5,115 nt of DNA. Source: Dehalococcoidia bacterium. Lineage in GTDB: Bacteria > Chloroflexota > Dehalococcoidia > GIF9 > AB-539-J10. The stretch spans positions 1 to 5,115 of the forward strand of contig DAOUSX010000099.1 in the NCBI GenBank assembly GCA_030627025.1. Reading direction: 5' to 3'. Both the position numbers and the translations under genes were made by a program. Each line of letters begins with the position of its first letter. Positions within the stretch are counted from its first letter, which is position 1. This document shows, piece by piece, positions 1 to 5,115 of the stretch. Under the pieces are notes generated by a model that made no database searches, had not been told where the DNA came from, and worked only from the letters and a program-made list of their open reading frames with translations.

Positions 1-998
1 GTATCCAGGGTATCAAAAAGTCCCTGTTTATCCTCTTGCATATCTCGGTTATAGGCTAATGGCAAGGCTTTCATAGTGGTGAGGATGGATATTAGATTTC
101 CATATATTCGTCCTGTCTTGCCCCTGGCTAGCTCGGCGACATCAGGATTCTTTTTTTGAGGCATAATGCTTGAGCCTGTGGTGAAGTCTTCGCCAATCTC
201 GATAAAACCGAACTCGCTGGATGACCATAGAACAATCTCCTCAGCCAGTCGGGAAATATGCATCATGGTTAAGGCAGATGCTGCCTGGTATTCCACCACA
301 AAATCCCTATCGGAAACGGCGTCGACGCTGTTGTTGCTTATCTCGCTGAAGCCTAATTCCTGGGCCATAAATTGACGGTCTACGGGGTAAGCCACTCCAG
401 CTAGAGCTCCGCTGCCTAAAGGTAGGACATCGGTGCGTTTCAGACAATTAGAGAATCTTTCCTTGTCTCGCTGAAACATTTCAAAGTAAGCCAGCAGATG
501 ATGAGCTAGAAGGACTGGCTGAGCTTGTTGCAAGTGCGTATAACCGGGAATAATGACATCTTTATTAGCTTCAGCCAATTCCACGAGCGAGGATTGCAGG
601 GCTTTTATGTTGTCTATAGTTTTTGGGATCTCCTCTTTGAGGAAGAGTCGCATGTCTAAAGCCACCTGGTCATTTCGGGAGCGGGCGGTGTGAAGCTTGC
701 CGGCTACATCGCCTATCTTTTCAAACAATCGAGCTTCGATATTCATATGTATATCGTCAAGCTTGGTCTTGAAGTGGAATTTTCCTTGCTCGATTTCATT
801 GCGGATGGAGTTAAGCCCAGCGATTATCGCTTCAGCGTCCTTATCTGCTATTATTCCCTGCTTTGCCAGCATCCTGGCATGGGTGATGCTCCCCTCAATG
901 TCTTGGCGATATAACCGCTGGTCAAAGGGGATAGAGGCGAGGTAATCCTGTGCCGTTTTGTTAGTCCCTTTTTGAAAACGACTGCGCTGGTAACTCAT
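1..998 (-). CDS. argH: Argininosuccinate lyase, 5' part (C-terminus beyond the window edge)
   Basis: Cytoplasmic enzyme of the fumarase/aspartase superfamily that splits argininosuccinate into arginine and fumarate, the last step of arginine synthesis. My reading gives 332 residues with no stop before the window edge. The family is usually about 460 aa, so roughly 130 C-terminal residues are missing. Visible landmarks are SIPFDQRLYRQDIEGS (22-37), the HTARSRNDQV block (103-112), GYTHLQQAQP (152-161) with the presumed general acid/base His155, and the superfamily signature GSSIMPQKKNPD (275-286) with the presumed catalytic serine at 276/277. The start is the ATG at 998: an in-frame TAG lies directly before it, so no longer N-terminus is possible. 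A weak AAGG (1009-1012) lies 10 nt upstream. The N-terminus MSYQRSRFQKG lacks the usual LWGG of LWGGRF. It is separated from argG by about 305 bp and may have its own promoter. Family assignment is very secure. Confidence 0.97.
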   Translation of the reverse strand, partial: MSYQRSRFQKGTNKTAQDYLASIPFDQRLYRQDIEGSITHARMLAKQGIIADKDAEAIIAGLNSIRNEIEQGKFHFKTKLDDIHMNIEARLFEKIGDVAGKLHTARSRNDQVALDMRLFLKEEIPKTIDNIKALQSSLVELAEANKDVIIPGYTHLQQAQPVLLAHHLLAYFEMFQRDKERFSNCLKRTDVLPLGSGALAGVAYPVDRQFMAQELGFSEISNNSVDAVSDRDFVVEYQAASALTMMHISRLAEEIVLWSSSEFGFIEIGEDFTTGSSIMPQKKNPDVAELARGKTGRIYGNLISILTTMKALPLAYNRDMQEDKQGLFDTLD

Positions 999-1105
999 CT
1001 AAGTTTTGCCTTAACCGCTAAGAGGAAATCTTGATACTTTCCTTGCCTATTTGTCAACCAGGTTAAGTTAATTTCTGAAAGGTGGGAACCTAAAATAGCA
1101 GCCAT
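995..1105 (-). CDS. Possible 36-aa micro-ORF overlapping the argH start (speculative)
   Basis: Reading from ATG (1103-1105) gives 36 residues, beginning MAAILGSHLS and ending LLAVKAKLR. The TGA at 995-997 overlaps the argH ATG as ATGA, the classic arrangement for translational coupling. An in-frame TAG lies two codons upstream of the ATG, so the frame cannot extend further. I do not recognise the peptide. There is no good Shine-Dalgarno before its ATG, no signal peptide and no clear hydrophobic segment. It has only two arginine codons (AGG and AGA, the latter its last), so it does not look like an arginine attenuation leader. It also contains the TTGACA proposed as the argH -35 box. If transcription starts at that promoter, the ORF would not be translated from that message. 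A chance ORF is at least as likely as a real gene. Confidence 0.2.
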   Translation of the reverse strand: MAAILGSHLSEINLTWLTNRQGKYQDFLLAVKAKLR

Positions 1106-1303
1106 GGGCTAGCTCAGATGCAATAGGTTTGCCAGGCTGATTGGTTGAGGTGTGAAGAGGGCGCTTTGAATTGTTGAGGATAAAACAGCGAAAGTGTTCG
1201 GGAAGGAATTTTAGTGTATACAGGTTATATTTAATTTCATCCCTCGCTTTTCCAGTTCCAACCCGCTTTCCAAGTTCGATGCCAGGAATGGAAAAATCAT
1301 TCC
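999..1303 (-). other. argG-argH intergenic region, about 305 bp
   Basis: This is the only sizeable gap in the window, while argB-argD and argD-argG overlap. It holds the candidate argH promoter, the 36-codon micro-ORF and a short inverted repeat just after the argG stop. An AT-rich stretch at about 1204-1240 contains TGTATACA (1215-1222), a perfect 8-bp palindrome of unknown significance. I looked for an ArgR/AhrC-type ARG box (paired TGAAT/ATTCA-like half sites) and saw no convincing match. I see no tRNA, riboswitch-like fold or G+C-rich hairpin with a U tract. One minus-strand frame stays open from 1307 to 1068 but has no ATG, GTG or TTG start. Confidence 0.6.
1031..1057 (-). promoter_or_regulatory. 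Candidate sigma-70-type promoter for argH
   Basis: On the minus strand a perfect TTGACA (1052-1057) is followed, after a 15-bp spacer, by TATCAA (1031-1036), which matches TATAAT at four of six positions. Transcription would begin near 1024, leaving a leader of about 25 nt with an AAGG before the argH ATG at 998. The exact -35 box and its position between the gap and argH support it. The short spacer and imperfect -10 count against it. Confidence 0.4.
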
Positions 1304-1304
1304 T
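1284..1304 (-). repeat. 7-bp inverted repeat at the argG stop codon
   Basis: The arms AGGAATG (1284-1290) and CATTCCT (1298-1304) are exact reverse complements around a 7-nt loop, and the outer arm touches the argG TAA (1304-1306). The stem is A+T-rich and no T tract follows on the minus strand, so it is not a typical rho-independent terminator. It might slow 3' exonucleases, or be chance. Confidence 0.3.
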
Positions 1305-2506
1305 TATTCAGGCGGTTTCAGACGTTGTGCCTTAGACTCGGTTCTTAGCGACAGCCCCCAGATATGGATGAAGCCAGGAGAGGCACTCTGGTCAAAGGCG
1401 TCACCTTTATCATAAGTAGCCAGGGTATAATCATAAAGGGAATAAGGCGATTTTCTGCCTACCACCTGGCAATTGCCCTTGTAAAGCTTAACCTTTACTT
1501 CTCCGGTAACATATCTTTGGGAACTATCCACATAGGTAGCCAAATCTTGGCGGAGTCGGGAGAACCATAACCCATTATAAACAAGGTCAGCATATTCACC
1601 AGCCACAATATTGTTGAAACGAAGCTGGTCTTTGGATAGGGTTATTGCTTCCAGTGCCTGGTGGGCTTTAGTTAACACGAAGGCTGCTGGTGCTTCATAG
1701 ATCTCTCTTGACTTTATGCCTACTAGTCTGTTTTCAACATGGTCAATTCTGCCCACGCCGTGTTTGCAGGCTATCTCATGAACTTGCTGGATGAGCACCA
1801 CACCATTCAGTCGCTGCCCGTCAATGCTTATCGGTGTTCCTTCATCAAAACCGATGGTGATGTAGTCAGCTTCATCCGGTGTTTCCTTGGGCGACTTTGT
1901 CCAGACAAAGACATCATCAGGAGGTTCAGTCCACGGGTCCTCGAGAACGCCGCATTCGATGCTCCTGCCCCATAAATTCTGGTCAATGGAATAAGGGCTG
2001 GCTGCAGTGATAGGGACGGGAATATTATGGGACTGGGCGTATTCAATTGTTTGCTCCCGGGTCATATTCCACTCTCTGGCGGGAGCAATTATCCTGAGTT
2101 CGGGAGCTAAGGCTGCCACGCTCACATCAAATCTAACCTGGTCATTGCCTTTTCCGGTGCATCCGTGAGCTACTGCCAGGGCGTTTTCCTTTTTAGCTGT
2201 CTCGACCAAAAGTTGGGCAATCAGGGGGCGACCTAGAGCCGTGGCTAGAGGATATTGACCTTCGTAAATAGCATTGGCTTTAAGGGCAGGAAAGACGAAG
2301 GAATTAACGAAGGATTCCCTGGCATCAATTACAAATGCCTTCATTGCACCAAGGTTGAGTGCTTTCTGCCTAATAGCTTCAAGGTCAGCTACATTGCCTA
2401 TGTCTGCAGTAAGGGTGATGACATCCATATTATATTTTTCTTTCAGCCATTTTATGGCTACCGAGGTATCCAGACCACCGCTGTAAGCTAGTATTACTTT
2501 GTCCAT
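1304..2506 (-). CDS. argG: Argininosuccinate synthase (citrulline-aspartate ligase)
   Basis: ATP-dependent cytoplasmic ligase that joins citrulline and aspartate to argininosuccinate, releasing AMP and pyrophosphate; it supplies ArgH. At 400 aa it is full length for the family. Residues 7-15 (AYSGGLDTS) form the N-type ATP pyrophosphatase P-loop. YEGQYPLATALGRPLIA (81-97) and HGCTGKGNDQVRF (114-126) are family signatures that contact ATP, citrulline and aspartate. SPYSIDQNLWGRSIECG (170-186) and VLEDPW (187-192) follow, and the C-terminal part carries the helix and tail typical of the tetramer. The loop usually written ADVGQ reads ADIGN (34-38). The ATG at 2506 puts the P-loop at the usual distance from the N-terminus and has AAAGGA at 2512-2517. 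The gene overlaps the end of argD by 13 nt, so translation is probably coupled. It ends ahead of the 305-bp gap with no obvious terminator. Confidence 0.98.
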   Translation of the reverse strand: MDKVILAYSGGLDTSVAIKWLKEKYNMDVITLTADIGNVADLEAIRQKALNLGAMKAFVIDARESFVNSFVFPALKANAIYEGQYPLATALGRPLIAQLLVETAKKENALAVAHGCTGKGNDQVRFDVSVAALAPELRIIAPAREWNMTREQTIEYAQSHNIPVPITAASPYSIDQNLWGRSIECGVLEDPWTEPPDDVFVWTKSPKETPDEADYITIGFDEGTPISIDGQRLNGVVLIQQVHEIACKHGVGRIDHVENRLVGIKSREIYEAPAAFVLTKAHQALEAITLSKDQLRFNNIVAGEYADLVYNGLWFSRLRQDLATYVDSSQRYVTGEVKVKLYKGNCQVVGRKSPYSLYDYTLATYDKGDAFDQSASPGFIHIWGLSLRTESKAQRLKPPE

Positions 2507-3702
2507 TCGCTTCCTTTCTCAGTGAAGACATTTTCTAAAATGTTTGCTGCTTCGTCTGCTTCCTTTTCAGTGATAATGAGAGGAGGCATAAACCGGATGG
2601 CATTTGGCTTCAGTTTGTTAATCAATAGGCCTTTGTCGAGGCAAGACATAGCCACTTCCTGCGCAATTTCGTGGTCAAATTCCATAGCTATCAGGAGTCC
2701 CTTGCCTCTTACTTCGGTGACGAAGCTGAATTGCTGTTTCAGGCGTTGCAATTTAGCCATAAAGTAGCTTCCAGTTTGCTTCACCTTCTCAGGTATGTCG
2801 TTATCAATGATATATTTCATGGTAGCGTAGGCGGCAGCGCAAACCAGTGGATTGCCGCCGAAGGTAGTGCCATGCTCTCCTGGAGTGAAAACCGAGGCTT
2901 TTTCTTTGGCTAAAAAGGCACCGATGGGTACACCACTGCCTAACCCTTTGGCTAAAGTCATTATATCTGGCTCAACATTACATTGCTCATAAGCGAAGAG
3001 AGTGCCTGTCCGCCCGATTCCGGTTTGAATCTCATCTAAAATGAAGAGGATCCCCTTCTCGTGGCACCAATTTTCTACCTTTTTAAGATAGTCATCATCT
3101 GGCATATTGACTCCGCCTTCTCCCTGGATTGGCTCCAGCATTATCCCACAGGTTTTCTCATTTGTCGCTCTCTGTAGCGCTTCGACGTCATTATACTCAA
3201 CGTTTATGAAACCGTCAGGCAAAGGGGTGTACGGGTCCTGGAATTTACGTTGCCCTGTAGCTGCAGTCATAGCAAGTGTCCTGCCGTGAAAGGAACCATA
3301 GGCCGTGATAATTTCATAAGCACTGTTGAGATGGATTTTGCCGTATTTCTTGGCTAGCTTTATTGCTCCTTCATTAGCCTCGGCACCGCTGTTGCAGAAG
3401 AAAACTCTATCGAGGCAGCTATTTTCTGCTAGAAGCTGGGCTAACTTTATCGCCGGTATAGTATAAAACTGGTTAGATGCCTGTATAAGCGTTTTGGCTT
3501 GCTCTTCCAGGGCATTTACTAACGCTGGATGGCAGTGCCCCAGACTATCCACAGCCCAGCCACCAACGAAGTCAAGGTATTGTTTGCCCTTGTCGTCCCA
3601 TGCCCAGGCTCCTTCTCCACGAACCAAAGTTACGGGAAATCTGGTTACTGTGTTCAAGAACAGCTTATCCGCTAATTCCTGCCAATCATTACTTTGGGAC
3701 AA
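2494..3702 (-). CDS. argD: Acetylornithine aminotransferase, probable TTG start
   Basis: PLP enzyme (class III aminotransferase) that moves an amino group from glutamate to N-acetylglutamate semialdehyde, making N-acetylornithine. Some family members also act on succinyl-diaminopimelate in lysine synthesis; the sequence alone cannot decide this. Numbered from the TTG start (402 aa, normal length): NSGAEANEGAIKLAK (104-118) is the PLP phosphate-binding block, YGSFHGRT (135-142) the stacking region, LEPIQGEGG (189-197), ILDEIQTGIGRTG (221-233) with Asp223 for the pyridine nitrogen, LAKGLGSGVPIGA (250-262) with Schiff-base Lys252, and GTTFGGNPL (278-286). The frame is open to an ATG at 3777, but that would overlap argB by 89 nt and add 25 unsupported residues. 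The TTG at 3700-3702 has AAAGGA (3710-3715) 7 nt upstream and overlaps argB by 14 nt, just as argG overlaps argD by 13. A GTG at 3727-3729 is a weaker alternative. Confidence 0.96.
   Translation of the reverse strand: MSQSNDWQELADKLFLNTVTRFPVTLVRGEGAWAWDDKGKQYLDFVGGWAVDSLGHCHPALVNALEEQAKTLIQASNQFYTIPAIKLAQLLAENSCLDRVFFCNSGAEANEGAIKLAKKYGKIHLNSAYEIITAYGSFHGRTLAMTAATGQRKFQDPYTPLPDGFINVEYNDVEALQRATNEKTCGIMLEPIQGEGGVNMPDDDYLKKVENWCHEKGILFILDEIQTGIGRTGTLFAYEQCNVEPDIMTLAKGLGSGVPIGAFLAKEKASVFTPGEHGTTFGGNPLVCAAAYATMKYIIDNDIPEKVKQTGSYFMAKLQRLKQQFSFVTEVRGKGLLIAMEFDHEIAQEVAMSCLDKGLLINKLKPNAIRFMPPLIITEKEADEAANILENVFTEKGSEWTK
2512..2517 (-). promoter_or_regulatory. Shine-Dalgarno site of argG inside the 3' end of argD
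   Basis: AAAGGA on the minus strand lies 5 nt before the argG ATG and within the last codons of argD, whose stop (2494-2496) falls after the argG start. A ribosome finishing argD uncovers this site. It supports the chosen start and argues for coupled translation. Confidence 0.75.
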
Positions 3703-4462
3703 TAGTCGTTCCTTTAAGTTTGTTTTCACTTTCTTCAAGCAGGGCATGGGGTATTTTGCCATTGATAATACGGGCAATGGATGTCGCCGAAAGAGCTTTG
3801 ATGCTCGCTTCTATTTTGGGGAACATCCCTCCAGAAGCTGTACCAAGGGCGAGCATTTCCTTTGCCTCATTAATATTAAGCTGGGAAATTACTTTTCCTG
3901 AGCTATCGTGGATGCCATCAACATCGGTAAGGAAGATGAGTTTCTGTGCAGCCAGAGCAGCAGCTATTTCTCCAGCAGCAGTATCACCATTGATATTGAG
4001 CAATGTCAGCTTGCCGTTAACTTCTCCAAAGCTTAGTGGCGCTACCACAGGCATATATCCTGCCTGTAACAATATCTTTAACGGAGTAGGGTCAACAGCT
4101 ACGATCTCACCGGTGTAGCCCAGCTCGGAGTTCTTAAGCTTTGCCCGGAGCAAATTGCCATCACTTCCACTTATGCCTATCGCCTTCCCCTTTAAGGCTT
4201 GAATACCTACCACCAGTTCTTTATTAACCAAGCCGCCAAGTATTGCGGTAACCACTTTCAGGGTCTCGGCATCGGTAACCCTCAGCCCATTTATAAAGCT
4301 GGTGGACATGCCAAGTCTGGCAAGCCAGTGGGAAATCTCTTGAGCACCACCATGAACCACCACTAAAGGCACACCTTGCTTTTGGAGTGCTACCAAGTCC
4401 TCCAGGACAGTATCCCGGTTGCCTAAAGTGCTACCGCCTATTTTAACTACCAGTGGTTTCAT
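3689..4462 (-). CDS. argB: Acetylglutamate kinase, short form
   Basis: Amino acid kinase family enzyme that phosphorylates N-acetylglutamate with ATP, the second step of the pathway and often the point of arginine feedback. From the ATG at 4462 it is 257 aa, in the range of the short E. coli-type enzymes. Residues 5-11 (VVKIGGS) hold the catalytic lysine Lys7. VVVHGGAQEI (34-43) is the second glycine-rich loop, with alanine where HGGG is usual. NGLRVTDAETL (58-68) binds substrate, LNINGDTAAGEIAAAL (155-170) includes the presumed catalytic Asp160, LIFLTDVDGI (175-184) is the nucleotide-side loop, and GGMFPKIEA (211-219) carries Lys216. The frame stays open to 4564, but that would overlap the conserved argJ C-terminus by 77 nt. 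An ATG at 4519 would add 19 residues. The start at 4462 lies 25 nt after the argJ stop without a clear Shine-Dalgarno, so reinitiation after argJ is plausible. The N-terminal helix linked to arginine sensing in hexameric enzymes is not evident. Confidence 0.97.
   Translation of the reverse strand: MKPLVVKIGGSTLGNRDTVLEDLVALQKQGVPLVVVHGGAQEISHWLARLGMSTSFINGLRVTDAETLKVVTAILGGLVNKELVVGIQALKGKAIGISGSDGNLLRAKLKNSELGYTGEIVAVDPTPLKILLQAGYMPVVAPLSFGEVNGKLTLLNINGDTAAGEIAAALAAQKLIFLTDVDGIHDSSGKVISQLNINEAKEMLALGTASGGMFPKIEASIKALSATSIARIINGKIPHALLEESENKLKGTTIVPK
3710..3715 (-). promoter_or_regulatory. Shine-Dalgarno site of argD inside the 3' end of argB
   Basis: AAAGGA on the minus strand sits 7 nt before the proposed TTG start of argD, within the codons for the argB C-terminus (KGTTIVPK). 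No comparable site precedes the ATG at 3777. This is the main reason for choosing the TTG. Confidence 0.65.
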
Positions 4463-4487
4463 GCTTGTACGTCGAGGTAACTTAACG

Positions 4488-5115
4488 TTATGTTGCGTAT
4501 TCGCTATTTGTCGTAACATATTCTTCAGATAGGTCACAGCCCCAGGTAGTAGCTTGGCCATCACCTAGGTTGAGATACACCTTGATAGGCACGTTGTTAG
4601 CTCTTGCTAAAGACGTTCGCAGCTCTTCTGCATCAAAGTATGTTGGGCGACCTTGCTTCATGACACAAATGTCATTCAAATGGACGTCCAGTCTCTCTTC
4701 CCTTATCTTTGCGCCACTTCGCCCTAGAGCGGCAACAATGCGTCCCCAATTAGGGTCACCGCCATGCATCGCCGCTTTCACCAGTGGAGAGCTGACAATG
4801 GTCCGAGCTGCCTGGCGAGCCTCCGTTTGGTTTACCGCTCCTTCCACAATAACCTCGATGAGCTTGGTTGCTCCTTCACCATCTTGAGCTATCGATTTAG
4901 CCAGGTAAATGCAGGCTTCATTTAAGGCATTTTGAAAGGCTTCGCCGTTATTGAAGCTAATTTGAGTATTGCTTGCCAAACTATTGGCTAATAAAAATAC
5001 ACAGTCGCTGGGGCTGGTTTCGCCGTCAATGCTGAGCATGTTAAAGGAAACGTCAACCGCTTTCTTTAATGATTGTTGCAGGAAATCAATGCTTACCGCA
5101 GCGTCAGTGGTTATA
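4488..5115 (-). CDS. argJ: Ornithine acetyltransferase / N-acetylglutamate synthase, 3' part
   Basis: ArgJ transfers the acetyl group of N-acetylornithine to glutamate, giving ornithine and N-acetylglutamate (the acetyl cycle). Bifunctional members also use acetyl-CoA, which cannot be judged here. The frame is open to the window edge, giving 208 C-terminal residues of a protein usually near 400 aa. The part seen is essentially the beta chain. The self-cleavage Thr in the usual GSGMIAPNMATML region lies outside the window. Fragment landmarks are TTDAAV (2-7), SFNMLSIDGETSPSD (23-37, matching the family's FNxITVDGDTSTND), DGEGATK (78-84), HGGDPNWGRIVAALGRSG (117-134), and the end WGCDLSEEYVTTNSEYAT (191-208), where the family ends WGCDLxxxYVxINxxYxT. 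An internal Met at 5039 is not the start, because conserved sequence continues above it. argB begins 25 nt downstream. ArgJ implies the cyclic rather than the linear acetyl pathway. Confidence 0.95.
   Translation of the reverse strand, partial: ITTDAAVSIDFLQQSLKKAVDVSFNMLSIDGETSPSDCVFLLANSLASNTQISFNNGEAFQNALNEACIYLAKSIAQDGEGATKLIEVIVEGAVNQTEARQAARTIVSSPLVKAAMHGGDPNWGRIVAALGRSGAKIREERLDVHLNDICVMKQGRPTYFDAEELRTSLARANNVPIKVYLNLGDGQATTWGCDLSEEYVTTNSEYAT

Noticed and set aside
690..945. Two overlapping plus-strand ORFs within argH
   Set aside because: They are antisense to the conserved ArgH N-terminal domain, and their translations show no domain.
1204..1240. ARG box (ArgR/AhrC operator) in the AT-rich part of the gap
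   Set aside because: The paired TGAAT/ATTCA-like half sites are not present; only the TGTATACA palindrome is, which is too short to name.
1215..1298. Short ORF downstream of and in frame with argG (ATG at 1298), as stop-codon readthrough or a small gene
   Set aside because: It encodes only about 29 residues (starting MIFPFLASNL), its AAGGA abuts the ATG too closely to act as a ribosome binding site, and nothing in it is recognisable.
1284..1304. Rho-independent terminator after argG
   Set aside because: The stem is only 7 bp and A+T-rich, overlaps the stop codon and is not followed by a T tract on the minus strand. I kept it only as an inverted repeat.
1068..1307. Minus-strand frame open for 79 codons across most of the argG-argH gap
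   Set aside because: It has no ATG, GTG or TTG start, no recognisable motif, and a length that is not surprising by chance. It may be worth a translated search as a gene remnant, but I cannot call a gene.
1828..2046. Minus-strand 72-codon ORF inside argG in another frame
   Set aside because: It lies wholly within argG, with low-complexity content typical of an out-of-frame reading.
3494..4118. Long plus-strand ORFs opposite argD and argB (3494-3901 and 3600-4118)
   Set aside because: They lie antisense to well-supported genes with intact family motifs and overlap each other in different frames; they are shadows of the codon pattern.
4570..4887. Plus-strand 105-codon ORF opposite argJ
   Set aside because: The minus strand encodes the conserved ArgJ beta chain throughout this stretch, and the plus-strand translation shows no recognisable family.

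Overview
The window holds a stretch of an arginine biosynthesis cluster, all on the minus strand. In the direction of transcription (high to low coordinates) it reads argJ (3' part only) - argB - argD - argG - about 305 bp without a recognised gene - argH (5' part only). Both end genes run off the window: argJ is missing its N-terminal half and argH about its last 130 residues. I found no RNA gene, mobile element, CRISPR array or convincing intrinsic terminator.

Layout: 1-998 argininosuccinate lyase; 999-1303 an intergenic stretch with a candidate promoter for argH, a 36-codon micro-ORF whose stop overlaps the argH start, and a weak inverted repeat just after argG; 1304-2506 argininosuccinate synthase; 2494-3702 acetylornithine aminotransferase, whose most likely start is a TTG internal to its longest ORF; 3689-4462 acetylglutamate kinase; 4488-5115 ornithine acetyltransferase/NAG synthase. 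The argB-argD and argD-argG junctions overlap by 14 and 13 nt, and each has an AAAGGA Shine-Dalgarno sequence inside the end of the preceding gene. This indicates one mRNA with coupled translation.

Pathway: ArgJ recycles the acetyl group between N-acetylornithine and glutamate, ArgB phosphorylates N-acetylglutamate, and ArgD transaminates the semialdehyde to N-acetylornithine. ArgG and ArgH turn citrulline plus aspartate into arginine plus fumarate. ArgC and the ornithine carbamoyltransferase (ArgF) that joins the two halves are not in the window. They may lie upstream of argJ, downstream of argH, or elsewhere.

Organism: a bacterium with moderate GC. The protein styles (ArgH opening MSYQRSRF instead of LWGGRF, a short ArgB with LIFLTDVDGI, a short ArgD N-terminus) remind me of Dehalococcoidia (Chloroflexota). 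That placement is from memory, not from a search. The window looks like core metabolism. I see no sign of a previously undescribed system; the points of interest are start-site architecture, the argG-argH gap and small departures from family motifs.
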